Position numbers and translations under genes: made by a program
Assembly (NCBI GenBank): GCA_947375135.1
Contig: CANCER010000014.1
Span: 28,247-92,246, forward strand
Origin: Comamonadaceae bacterium
GTDB lineage: Bacteria; Pseudomonadota; Gammaproteobacteria; Burkholderiales; Burkholderiaceae_C
Reading direction: 5' to 3'
Length of the DNA stretch: 64,000 bases
Part shown: positions 24,183 to 32,974 of the stretch, piece after piece
Layout of the letters: the number at the start of each line of letters is the position of its first letter
Numbering within the stretch: position 1 is the stretch's first letter
Notes under the pieces: model-generated
Told to the model about the DNA's origin: nothing
Databases searched by the model: none
The model's input: the letters and a program-made list of their open reading frames with translations, nothing else

Positions 24183-26672
24183 TCAATACCCCGCCAGATT
24201 CTCAATCCTAAAAATCTGGTCTTGTTCGTTGCGTCCCGTGTTGGGGAAGTGTTTGACGGTCATGAATCGCCCGGCATCGTCTTGCACCAGCATCAGCGGC
24301 ACGCCATACAGCTTGTGTTCGGCCAGCACTTTGTCCACGGTGTTGTCTCCGTTCAGGATGTGATTGCCCTTGGTTTCCACCAACATCAGGCCACCACCCG
24401 CCGTGCGGCCAGCAACCTTGATGGCGAAGTCGGGAAAGTAGCGGACCCCGCTGGGCATCACAATGCCAATCGACCAAGGCTTACGCGGTTCGTTGCGAAA
24501 CCAGTATTCCACCGTGCCCGAGGTATCGGCATCCAGCAATTGCGCGAACGTCTGCTCCGGCCCGTTCAGGTCTTGCGGCATCACACCGTACACATTCAGG
24601 CGCGATTTCTTAACCCCTGCTGGCAATTCCACAAATTCCGGCAAGGGCGCAGCGTCAAAGGTTTCCTTGAACTTGGCCGAACAGGTGCGCGCAGCGTTGC
24701 GAATCAAGTGCGGGTAGGCCGCCATGATGCGATTTAACGCCAGCTCAATTCCGGCGTCGTCCGCGTCAACGCCACGGTGGCCGTACTCGGTTTTGACTCG
24801 CACCAGAAGTACATCGTGCAGGTCACGGGGGTCGAGATTGTCGGCATCGAACAAGACGCTCTGCGCACGCCGTGCAATTTCAGCGTCGGAAAGCCGCGCA
24901 TTCATCGTCTGTATTTCCTCGCTGCCCTCAAACAGGTCTACCGTCTGCCGGGTCACCTTCACCGACTGGCGAAAACCAGCGCTGAAAGCCTTGTCGTCAA
25001 TGGCAATGTTGGCGGCAATGCAGGTCAACAGATCGTCGGTTGAAAGCGGGGATTGCTCCGAGCGATAGACATGCGGAACACCATCGCGGATGGAAAAACG
25101 TCGGTTGCCTGAAAGCAGAGGGGCCGTTTGTGGCTCAGCGGGATAACCCGCTACGGGCGGTGCGGATGGCGACGGCATCAACACCAGATTCGTCAGAATT
25201 CCGGTCTGTTGCCAGGCAGGCGACTCTCCCGCAAACGGCACTCCGTCAGCGGCAATATTCGCGTCTGTTGTTGGCGTGGGCCATACAGGCGGCGTGTAGG
25301 GTACAGACAGTAGTTGCGACTGCCCCTTGTGGGTAACCTGAATCTCGTTGGTCCCGGCCACCTTCACCACCATGGTGAACGGGCATACATGCGATAACTC
25401 GCTTTGAATCGCATTGATTTTTTCGCCCGCGTGCACCAAGCCGCTTTGGTTCACCGCATCGGCCAAAAACACATAGCCGCAGCGCAGCAGCTCGGGCAGT
25501 TTCTTTTCCAGCGTTGGCCCTTGCAGGCGGCTGTGCACGCGCAGGATGCGTCCCACCACCTGGATGCCAAAGTCGGTGTCCTTCGCCCCGCGCATGGACA
25601 CCAGAGTGAAAGCGCGTGGCGCATCGAACCCAAGCGCCACAGCCACCTTGAAAATCAGCACTTCTTTACGTTCGTCAATCGCCACTGATAGCAAATCGTC
25701 GTTGGGGTCAACCGCCTCGTACCAGGCAATTTTTGACTCCTGTATGCCCATGGCCGCGAGGCGCGCTCGGGCTTCGTCTACTGCCGTTTTACTGTTGGCG
25801 CCCTGCACCAACATCAACGGCACCAGGCCAATGCCTGCCGTCTGCAAGCCCTGTTTGATGGCGTTGTGCATCCCCCATCCATCGGCCAGCGCCGTGGCTG
25901 CGAAGTCCACCAACTCCTTTTGGTCGTCCGCAGCCAGATAGGCAATCGACTTGATCCCGTCCTTTATCAACCCGGCGTCCACCGCTTCTTTGCGGCTGAC
26001 CCGGATACGGTGCAAATGCTCAATGCCCGCTGCCTTCTTGAACTTTTCCACATCGGCATCGTCCGGTGTGGCGGTAATCATCAACGTGAAGTCGGGTTTG
26101 AGTGATTCGCGGTAGAAGCGCACGGCTTCTTTTGCAGTGGCAAAGCCGTGGTGTGCCTCGTCCACCACCGCGCCAATGCGAAAACCGTCCGCGCGCAGCT
26201 CGGCTATCAAATCGTCCAAGGACAATACAAACTCGCCACCGCTGCGCACCTTACGCGTGGCCGCGTTGGATGCCGCCACCGACGCCCAGGTGGTCACATA
26301 TACGTCGCCACTCTTGGTGCCGCGCGACTTGCGGTCACCTTGCAGGTCACGCACACGCAATCCAACAAAAGTGGACTTGATCGCCCCTTTTGCCTGCTCC
26401 ACCAGAGTGGCAAAGGGCGTAAACCAGAACCAGACAATTTGCGCATTGCTATCGCGGTCCGGTGCGGCAAATGTCTCGGCAATCATCCCGGCCATCAGGG
26501 TCTTGCCTGAGCCGGTCGGCGCTTCTAACAGCAGACAACCATTGAAGGCCGTCGCCGCTGCGCGGCTGGCATCGTCACCCGCCTGGCGAAACTGGCTTTC
26601 GGCATAACGAAAAATCTCCAGTGCGTTGACTACGGCTTCGCGTTGGTAGCCTTTCGGTGCGGGGGCACTCAT
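24183..26672 (-). CDS. res: Type III restriction enzyme, Res (helicase/endonuclease) subunit
   Basis: An 829-aa superfamily 2 helicase with C-terminal nuclease. Walker A is EAPTGSGKT at residues 50-58, the DEAH box is VVDEAHHG near 172, and helicase motif VI lies in GIQVVGRILRVHSRL. The C-terminal PD-(D/E)xK nuclease is seen as PDFAI...LVETKG at about 757-780. The Res subunit needs Mod to recognise and cut unmethylated DNA between two inversely oriented sites. It begins inside the mod stop (ATGA overlap), so both are made from one transcript. All key motifs look intact, so the system is probably active. Confidence 0.93.
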   Translation of the reverse strand: MSAPAPKGYQREAVVNALEIFRYAESQFRQAGDDASRAAATAFNGCLLLEAPTGSGKTLMAGMIAETFAAPDRDSNAQIVWFWFTPFATLVEQAKGAIKSTFVGLRVRDLQGDRKSRGTKSGDVYVTTWASVAASNAATRKVRSGGEFVLSLDDLIAELRADGFRIGAVVDEAHHGFATAKEAVRFYRESLKPDFTLMITATPDDADVEKFKKAAGIEHLHRIRVSRKEAVDAGLIKDGIKSIAYLAADDQKELVDFAATALADGWGMHNAIKQGLQTAGIGLVPLMLVQGANSKTAVDEARARLAAMGIQESKIAWYEAVDPNDDLLSVAIDERKEVLIFKVAVALGFDAPRAFTLVSMRGAKDTDFGIQVVGRILRVHSRLQGPTLEKKLPELLRCGYVFLADAVNQSGLVHAGEKINAIQSELSHVCPFTMVVKVAGTNEIQVTHKGQSQLLSVPYTPPVWPTPTTDANIAADGVPFAGESPAWQQTGILTNLVLMPSPSAPPVAGYPAEPQTAPLLSGNRRFSIRDGVPHVYRSEQSPLSTDDLLTCIAANIAIDDKAFSAGFRQSVKVTRQTVDLFEGSEEIQTMNARLSDAEIARRAQSVLFDADNLDPRDLHDVLLVRVKTEYGHRGVDADDAGIELALNRIMAAYPHLIRNAARTCSAKFKETFDAAPLPEFVELPAGVKKSRLNVYGVMPQDLNGPEQTFAQLLDADTSGTVEYWFRNEPRKPWSIGIVMPSGVRYFPDFAIKVAGRTAGGGLMLVETKGNHILNGDNTVDKVLAEHKLYGVPLMLVQDDAGRFMTVKHFPNTGRNEQDQIFRIENLAGY

Positions 26673-28330
26673 GGCCGTCCTCCCTTGGCGCTAGATCGCG
26701 CGCCGAAGCGGTTGACCAGAAACGCCGGAATCGGCTCAAATGAAAAACGCGGGTCGGTCAAGCGTTGCGCCAGCAAGGCCGGTTGCCATGAATACACCAC
26801 GGCTTGTCCAGCCCCATGAATCTCGGTTTGCAGTGCCTCCAGCATGGCGTCGGACACCTTGGGCAAATAGATCACCACCGAGCGTTTGCCTTGTGCAGTC
26901 TGCATGGGCAATGCGGCTTGGTAGGGTGACAACGCCACGTCATGAATCAGTTGCAACGCCGTCCATATCTGCGTGTGCTGGATGCCGCGAAATACCGTTG
27001 CCGCTGGAATGCGGCGACAGCGCAGGTAGGCAAAACCACCACCGAGCCCGGCAGTTGCCTCGCCCTTTTTGGTGGTGTAGCCGGTCACCACGCGCCGCAC
27101 GCGTTCTGCACACACATCGCGGCACAAATTCTTGTCGGGTGTTTCCGCCGTGGCTTCGGTGCTGGATACCAGAATGAAGCGGCGATTGCCGCCATCTTCC
27201 TTGTTCAGGTTCAGCACCGCTTGCGCCGTGGTGCCCGACCCCGCAAAAAAATCTAGCACGATGTCGCCGGGCTTGGTGGCTATGCGCATGATGCGTTCCA
27301 TCAGGGCCACCGGCTTGGGAGTGGAAAAAACGTCCGTCGTATTTTCAAATCGAAGAATGTCGTGAATTTCTTGCTTGGCATCTTGGGTGTGCCCGACTTC
27401 GTTGTATTGCCATAGTGTTTGCGGCACCACGCCTTTTTGCACGTCGGTAAGGAATCGCTTGAAGCGTGGAATGTTGTCGCCATCCTTGCCCCACCAAATG
27501 CGCTTGTCACGGTCCAGTTCAAGAAACCGCTCTTCCGAAAAACGCCAGTAGTTGCCGGGCGGTGGGCCAGCGACAACACGCCCGGATGGGCAGGTGATCG
27601 GGTAGGTACCCTTGCTGTAGAAATTGCGCGCCGATAGATCGCCTGAAGTCCAGGGGCCGCGCGGGTCTTTGTCGGGGTTCTTGTAGGCTTTGTCCTGTGC
27701 CACAGAGCGCGGGACCGGGTTGGGTCGCCAAACGGTCTTGTTCAGGGCAAAACAAACGATGTACTCATGGTCGTCTGAAAAATGCTGCGCCGTGCTCTTT
27801 GGTGAAAAGACTTTCTGCCAGATCACGTTGGCAATGAAGTTCGCCGCGCCAAACACCTGCTCCATCAACAGCCCCAGGTGAAACACCTCGTTGTCGTCGA
27901 TGGACACAAAAATCACGCCGTCCTCGGTCAGTAATTCCTTGGCTAGCTCCAGCCGCCGAAACATGAACTCCAGCCACTTGGAATGGCGGTAGTTGTCGTC
28001 CTTGTCAATGAAGCTGTCGTTGTAGATGAAGTCCCGGTTGCCGGTGTTGTAGGGCGGGTCAATATAGATGCACTTCACCCGACCGGCGTGTGTCATACGC
28101 AAGGTGCGCAGGGCATCGAAGTTGTCGCCCTCAATGATGAAATTGCTCTGCGGGCCATCGCCGCATGACAAATTGGCATCCCAGTCCAGCGCCACAAAAT
28201 CGTTGTTGACCGATAGGTCATGGTCAATCTCATCGCGCTCCCACACCAGCCCGAAATTGGGCCTGCGGTCCCGTTCGCGCAGCAGGCGCAGAAGCTGTTC
28301 TTTGGAATAGTCGTCGTAGTTATCGGCCAT
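26669..28330 (-). CDS. mod: Type III DNA (adenine-N6) methyltransferase, Mod subunit
   Basis: A 553-aa methyltransferase that both recognises the target and modifies one strand. The catalytic DPPYN is at residues 91-95 and the AdoMet-binding DFFAGSGTT near 361, the beta-class order typical of Mod proteins. The target recognition region lies between these motifs and is the variable part. It is divergent from an XRE regulator with repeated half-sites between them, and overlaps res by 4 bases. No simple-sequence repeat is visible, so phase variation is not suggested. Confidence 0.95.
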   Translation of the reverse strand: MADNYDDYSKEQLLRLLRERDRRPNFGLVWERDEIDHDLSVNNDFVALDWDANLSCGDGPQSNFIIEGDNFDALRTLRMTHAGRVKCIYIDPPYNTGNRDFIYNDSFIDKDDNYRHSKWLEFMFRRLELAKELLTEDGVIFVSIDDNEVFHLGLLMEQVFGAANFIANVIWQKVFSPKSTAQHFSDDHEYIVCFALNKTVWRPNPVPRSVAQDKAYKNPDKDPRGPWTSGDLSARNFYSKGTYPITCPSGRVVAGPPPGNYWRFSEERFLELDRDKRIWWGKDGDNIPRFKRFLTDVQKGVVPQTLWQYNEVGHTQDAKQEIHDILRFENTTDVFSTPKPVALMERIMRIATKPGDIVLDFFAGSGTTAQAVLNLNKEDGGNRRFILVSSTEATAETPDKNLCRDVCAERVRRVVTGYTTKKGEATAGLGGGFAYLRCRRIPAATVFRGIQHTQIWTALQLIHDVALSPYQAALPMQTAQGKRSVVIYLPKVSDAMLEALQTEIHGAGQAVVYSWQPALLAQRLTDPRFSFEPIPAFLVNRFGARSSAKGGRP

Positions 28331-28473
28331 GGAAGGATGCGATCAGCTTTTTTGATTGCGAGTCGCCTTGAGCGGACAGGAATTGCAGCAGGTGGCAGCG
28401 AACGTCAGCAGTGGCGCGCTGCGCCTGGGCTTTATTGACCCAATCAAGAAAAGGCATGTGGGGTGTTTGTAAT

Positions 28474-28524
28474 TGACGTGAAGCGTCATTCTATTTGACG
28501 TGTCACGCTTTGCGCGATGCGTCA
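28474..28524. promoter_or_regulatory. Repeated TGACG/CGTCA half-sites between mod and the XRE gene
   Basis: TGACGTGAAGCGTCA (28474-28488) is an inverted repeat of TGACG. A second, wider pair is TGACG at 28496-28500 and CGTCA at 28520-28524. These four half-sites lie in the divergent control region and are plausible binding sites for the XRE protein as controller of the restriction-modification operon. Confidence 0.55.
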
Positions 28525-28545
28525 ATGCAAACCACCATTGCGGCC

Positions 28546-28917
28546 ATGAAAATCGGGCAAGTCATTCGGGAGATAAGGGAAGCGCAGAAGGCGACGCTTG
28601 AGGAAATCGCCTTGGCCGCCAACACTAACGCCAGCAACTTGTCTCGCATTGAGCGTGGAATTCAGGGCTATTCACCGGAAAACTTGGAGCGCATTGCAAC
28701 AGCGCTAGGGGTCACGGTCTCGGAATTACACCGTAGGATGGAGACTGCAACTCCCAGTGGAGGCAAGTCTGGGGAGCCCACCGCTGACCAGAATCATCCC
28801 GGCGTTGATCTTGCGATGGTTTCGAACAAATATTCATCTCTGACACCGGATCACCGAGAACTGGTCGAGGAATTTATGACCCTGTTGCTGAGACGGCAAC
28901 GGGTCAAAAAGGCATAA
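28546..28917 (+). CDS. XRE-family regulator, probable controller of the type III R-M system
   Basis: A 123-aa protein with a helix-turn-helix at residues about 5-60 (IGQVIREIREAQKATLEEIA, ANTNASNLSRIERGIQG, ENLERIATALGVTVSEL). A Ser/Gly/Pro-rich linker and a C-terminal helix (LTPDHRELVEEFMTLLLRRQ) follow. It is divergent from mod, the usual place for a C protein that delays restriction until methylation is complete. The start is uncertain: ATG at 28525 would add seven residues but overlaps an operator half-site. Confidence 0.8.
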   Translation: MKIGQVIREIREAQKATLEEIALAANTNASNLSRIERGIQGYSPENLERIATALGVTVSELHRRMETATPSGGKSGEPTADQNHPGVDLAMVSNKYSSLTPDHRELVEEFMTLLLRRQRVKKA

Positions 28918-28983
28918 CCCTCTCGACCATGCCACCCGTTCGAACGCCGTTGTTTGCCTATTCAGCAGAACAGCGGCCCCTAT

Positions 28984-31536
28984 TCAAAATGCTGACTCTT
29001 CAAAGTTATTGATAGCTTTCCCGTTCGCGGCATTGGAAACCGACGTAACCGTTGAAACCGACGCGACCGGCCTGACGTGCCAGCGCTCGGCCGATGTAGT
29101 GCCACTGGCGCGCTCAAATCGCCATCCATCAACGATCACACCTTGTTTGCGGGCAATCCACTTGCCAAGGCGGCGGCGGTTGATTTCGCCGCGCTCGTCG
29201 GCTATTTCCCGCAGAACCTCGCGCAATTCCTCTGTGCCAAACCCACTGACCGCTTTGTCAACTGCCTCCCGAATCATTGTGGGCATGTTGCCAAACGTGG
29301 TTTTCCATGCGTGCAGCAGTCGGCCCAATGTCTCACGGTCGGGGTCTTGCGCCAATTGCGCGAACACGCATTCGGCGGGGTCTGCCATGCCCAGCCACAT
29401 CAGCGGCTGCCGAACCCAATTGCTCCACTGCCCGAAGCTGGCCAAGGGCTTGCAGGCGGTGACGGGGCCGCCTGCAATGATCCATGCACGAATGACCGTC
29501 AGCGCCAGCGAGACATAACGCTCGCGGTCACCTCGAACCGTTGCCAGCGGGTCGTTCTTGAACTGGCGTGTGGCGGGCGTCTCAATCTGTGGGTCAAGCG
29601 CAATGGTGATGCAGCGCCGAGCCATGTCCCGCACCGCGCCCACATTGTTGCCTGAACTGAGAAACAGTGCCCGCGTGCCCACGGTGGCGGTTTTGCTCAA
29701 GCCCAGGATGCGCCCGGTCAAGTGCTCTTCAGTCAACGCAGAACACAGGCTCTTGAATGGGATCAAGTCAGTGGTCAGGTTGTCAAAAACCACGGCACCT
29801 GGCGCGGCCAGCAAGGTTGCCAGCAGCAGCTTCTGGCATTCTTCATCGCTGGTCGGAAACGCCACGGCTGACGGGCTGGTCGGACTCGAAAAGGTGGCCA
29901 TGATCCCGCTCAGATAGCTCTTGCCTGATGCAATTTGAGGCGCTTTGATATGGAACATGGGCGCGGTGGTCAGACTTGGCCGAATGGTGGCCGTCAAGAT
30001 GCCCGCTACGGCGGCCGCCTGCGCATGTCCGTTGCCGAATTCAAACTCCGCCAACAGTTCACACAACTCATGCAGCGCCTGCGCCGCTTGCGCCTTGGTG
30101 GGGAAGTCGGGCACATTGAACCGGCGGGCATCAAACACCCCGAACAAGCCGGTAGGCGCATCAAACCCTGCATCCCGCACCAGCGTGCCGTCTGAGCGCA
30201 GGTGGGGTTGCCGCGCAATGCCTGACAGTGCAGGTAGGTGGACATACGCCTCAGAGTCAAACAACACGTTGACGTGCTTGGGTGGCGGGTCGATCACCAC
30301 GTCGGCGTCACAGCGTGCGTCATAACGGATCCAAATGGCGCAGCCTGACAACGCCCGTAGTAGTGCCGGTTGCGATACTGGCTTGATAGCCGTTTCGCGG
30401 CTTTCTGGATCGGTAGTAATAGACACAATCAGGCCGCCGCGCTGGTAGTAGCGCTTGGTTGCTGCCAACTCGCGTTCTCCCGCGTCGGCAATGCTGCCAA
30501 TATTGCCAGCTTCGGCCCTGATGGTGGGTTTGTGCTTTGCGGCCGTGAATGTGACCCCAAGGAACTCCAGCAGCGCGCCGGTGCGGTATTTGTCGCCGTG
30601 CCCATGCTGACACTTGAACCAGCCAATTGGGTAAAGATCGGTCGGCTCTGAATAGGCGCTGCCATGGTCGATCTGATCGGTGTGCTCATGCACCCAAGGA
30701 CAAGTCACGTCGTGTTTTCCACCCCCCAGCGGTTGTTTGTAAAGGCCGCGCAGCTTGAGTGCGCCGATTACCTCGTTTTCAGCAGGCCGAGGGATGTAAA
30801 CGCCGTCCTCGGCATTGCAATCAATTGCCATCGATTTGCGCCCAGGTGTGGCTTTGCGGCTAGTCTCTGCCTTCGGTGGTGCAAGCGCGAGACGATCCAG
30901 GATTTCCGCCACGGTGAAGCGCCGCGCCGGGTGCCACTCCGTCAGTTTGCACTGAAATGCCGGGTCTGTCTTGCCATTGCTGGCGAATGGCAGGCGGCCG
31001 TAACGCGTGGTGGGTGACTTAGCGCCAGGGTCACACAAATCCGCTTCGACCATGCTCTGGTTCAAGTCCTTGATGCTGTCGAAATCGGATACGGGTTCCG
31101 TGAACAGATACCCCGCTTGAAAATTGCCTTCGCTGGTTTCGATCACATACGACGGCGGGCAGGCATCCAGCCGGTCAAGTGGCAAAGCCTTGGTGCCCAG
31201 GTCGTCCAGCATCACACCGTAAACCGCTGCGCAGTCTTTTTCCCGTCGGTGGTAACCATCGTCGGCCGGTTGGTAGGTGGCCAGGCTGAAATACCAATTG
31301 AAGGCTGGGTTATCAGTGTTGCTCTTGTTGGCGCGCCACGCCTCGCCGCCCCAGGCTTTGCGGTCTTTGGGTTTGCCTGCAAAGCCCAGCACGAACGGCC
31401 GTAACGGCTCGGCCAGTCCGTTGAAAATGGCGCTTAAAAATTCACCGTTGCTCGTCGGCAAACAGGTTTCATCGGTTAGATCGGTTTGATTTGGCAGATT
31501 TTCAATATCTGTGAAGGCTTCTTTGAGGGTGCTCAT
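28984..31536 (-). CDS. Island-type replication protein: primase-like N-terminus with ATPase/helicase C-terminus
   Basis: An 850-aa protein with features of satellite and plasmid replication proteins. The N-terminal third (GVMLDDLGTKALPLDRL, YVIETSEGNFQAGYLFTEPV) resembles RepB-like/archaeo-eukaryotic primase domains. A zinc-finger-like part follows (DVTCPWVHEHTD, WFKCQHGHGDKY), with Cys and His pairs. The C-terminal ATPase has a Walker A-like QIASGKSYL near residue 537, Walker B-like GAVVFDNL and LFLSSGNN as sensor. It probably replicates the excised element. It overlaps the AlpA-like gene start by 4 bases. The domain split is by eye. Confidence 0.8.
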   Translation of the reverse strand: MSTLKEAFTDIENLPNQTDLTDETCLPTSNGEFLSAIFNGLAEPLRPFVLGFAGKPKDRKAWGGEAWRANKSNTDNPAFNWYFSLATYQPADDGYHRREKDCAAVYGVMLDDLGTKALPLDRLDACPPSYVIETSEGNFQAGYLFTEPVSDFDSIKDLNQSMVEADLCDPGAKSPTTRYGRLPFASNGKTDPAFQCKLTEWHPARRFTVAEILDRLALAPPKAETSRKATPGRKSMAIDCNAEDGVYIPRPAENEVIGALKLRGLYKQPLGGGKHDVTCPWVHEHTDQIDHGSAYSEPTDLYPIGWFKCQHGHGDKYRTGALLEFLGVTFTAAKHKPTIRAEAGNIGSIADAGERELAATKRYYQRGGLIVSITTDPESRETAIKPVSQPALLRALSGCAIWIRYDARCDADVVIDPPPKHVNVLFDSEAYVHLPALSGIARQPHLRSDGTLVRDAGFDAPTGLFGVFDARRFNVPDFPTKAQAAQALHELCELLAEFEFGNGHAQAAAVAGILTATIRPSLTTAPMFHIKAPQIASGKSYLSGIMATFSSPTSPSAVAFPTSDEECQKLLLATLLAAPGAVVFDNLTTDLIPFKSLCSALTEEHLTGRILGLSKTATVGTRALFLSSGNNVGAVRDMARRCITIALDPQIETPATRQFKNDPLATVRGDRERYVSLALTVIRAWIIAGGPVTACKPLASFGQWSNWVRQPLMWLGMADPAECVFAQLAQDPDRETLGRLLHAWKTTFGNMPTMIREAVDKAVSGFGTEELREVLREIADERGEINRRRLGKWIARKQGVIVDGWRFERASGTTSAERWHVRPVASVSTVTSVSNAANGKAINNFEESAF

Positions 31537-31751
31537 GCTGAAGCCACTCCCAGAAGTTCACGGATTTTCTGGGTGGGCCATGCCAAACGCCCTGATATTC
31601 GGATGGGGCGCAATGGTCCGTCCTCATGGCAGGCCCAGCCCCGCAATGTTTGTTGCTTACGGTTGAGGTAGTAGGCGGCAGAGGCGGTGTCTACCGTGGG
31701 GCGGGTTACAGATTCCAGTGGCGGGAACTGTGGAGTTGAAGCGGCTTGCAT
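31533..31751 (-). CDS. AlpA/excisionase-like small DNA-binding protein
   Basis: A 72-aa protein whose centre reads DTASAAYYLNRKQQTLRGWA, a winged-helix start used by MerR-like excisionases and AlpA regulators, followed by PIRISGRLAWPTQKIRELLG. In P4-like elements such proteins control integrase expression or excision. The stop overlaps the primase start (ATGA), so the two form one unit. Confidence 0.68.
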   Translation of the reverse strand: MQAASTPQFPPLESVTRPTVDTASAAYYLNRKQQTLRGWACHEDGPLRPIRISGRLAWPTQKIRELLGVASA

Positions 31752-31794
31752 TCGTGAACCTTTCTGCGCGTTTGGCGCTGTTGAAGGTTCCGAA

Positions 31795-32670
31795 CTATTT
31801 ACTCCCCACGCTCCCTGAACTCCCGCCGGGATTCGCGGGAACCACGGAAATTGGAGAAGCTAGGTTACGGTTCGACCGTATTTCGGCCCATGCGTTTTCG
31901 ACTGTTTTGAGTGACAGGCTTTGGCTGATCTCACGGACATATAGACAATCGGCATTTGGGCCAGTTCCACGATCAAACGGTGATTCGGCCCCAGCCTTTG
32001 CTTCAAGTGCTTTGAAAAATTGCTTTGCCGTTGTGTATCGTCCGGCATTGAACACTTGCACCATATATGGCCACGCTACATTTCGCCACCCTCGGCGCTT
32101 CTTTTTTTGGGCATCGGGGGCAACTTTGGCATCCACCATCGGTGCAGTGTTTGGGGAAGGCGAATTGATCTTCTCATCGCCTTTTGCAAAATTTTCGACA
32201 CTATTGCGCCTCTCTTTCTCAGACCCAATAATCAGTTTTGCTAGATCGTCGGAGTGGAAGACCCATTCGCTCATACGCACAACACGGGCTCGGGACTCTC
32301 CGTTTTCTCCTGCCGTTCGCAGCTCCTGATTGTTTGGTACTTCGACTAATTCGTAACCATGCGCAGGCATAGCAACAGCGACATTACGCGGACACAGTAG
32401 ATCCAGAGTTTTTCCGCTTTTACCGGTGGGCAAAGATGTTTGAACATCGTTGCTGCGTAGGTAGCCCACCCAATACATCCATTTCGTTGAAAAAAGCAGA
32501 CCATTTGCCATTGGCACACTGAATAATCCGAGATAGCCACGGTATAAAAAGCACACGGGTAGTTGTCCCGCTGCCGCTTTTTGATGGATATGCCCAACTG
32601 TCCATTTTTTGCCGGTTTGTGAACTGAGTTCGTCGGCAGCTTCTTGGGAAGTAAGAAATTCACGCATCAT
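31795..32670 (-). CDS. Uncharacterised 291-aa island protein
   Basis: I do not recognise the family. The first 35 residues (EFLTSQEAADELSSQTGKKW, TVGHIHQKAAAGQLPV) look like a small helix-turn-helix for reading DNA or for a tag. The middle contains RVVRMSEWVFHSDDLAKLII. A basic stretch DAQKKKRRGWR precedes a helical C-terminal part (YTTAKQFFKALEAKAG). The tail is rich in Pro, Gly and Ser. It lies upstream of the AlpA-like and primase genes on the same strand, so a role in replication or its control is possible. Composition is AT-rich relative to the core. Confidence 0.65.
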   Translation of the reverse strand: MMREFLTSQEAADELSSQTGKKWTVGHIHQKAAAGQLPVCFLYRGYLGLFSVPMANGLLFSTKWMYWVGYLRSNDVQTSLPTGKSGKTLDLLCPRNVAVAMPAHGYELVEVPNNQELRTAGENGESRARVVRMSEWVFHSDDLAKLIIGSEKERRNSVENFAKGDEKINSPSPNTAPMVDAKVAPDAQKKKRRGWRNVAWPYMVQVFNAGRYTTAKQFFKALEAKAGAESPFDRGTGPNADCLYVREISQSLSLKTVENAWAEIRSNRNLASPISVVPANPGGSSGSVGSK

Positions 32671-32713
32671 TTTTTCGAAAATTCTTCAGGCGAGTGATGA
32701 GGCTTCCCACAAT

Positions 32714-32962
32714 CTATTTCGTTCTGGCGCGCACCATGCACTCGTCCCTGGTGGACGGGTTGATGATTGAGTAGCACAGCGCAGGCGTGGCCTTGATTTC
32801 GGCGATGCACAGGGTGCGCCGGTCGGCATCCATGACGTTGTAGCAGGCAGCCGTATCCCACTTGCTGATGGCGTGAAGGTAGGCTTGGGTGTCGTCGGCA
32901 ATGGCGCTGCCAAGCGACAGTAGCCCCAGGGTGACGATGGCGGGCAGTTTGAGTCGGCGCAT
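32714..32962 (-). CDS. Small exported protein with four cysteines, unknown function
   Basis: An 82-aa protein with a clear signal peptide (residues 1-22, probable cut after SAIA). The 60-residue mature part has four Cys (AACYN, TLCIA, ALCYS, DECMV) that could form two disulfides in the periplasm. GGTGGA precedes the ATG. It is encoded between the metallophosphatase gene and the 291-aa gene, on the same strand. Exported Cys-rich proteins are unusual in replication or defence cargo; I cannot assign a function. Confidence 0.7.
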   Translation of the reverse strand: MRRLKLPAIVTLGLLSLGSAIADDTQAYLHAISKWDTAACYNVMDADRRTLCIAEIKATPALCYSIINPSTRDECMVRARTK

Positions 32963-32974
32963 TTTCCACCTGCC

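Noticed and set aside
26669..28330. Phase-variable mod gene
   Set aside because: Type III mod genes can carry simple-sequence repeats, but none was seen in the coding region or near the start.
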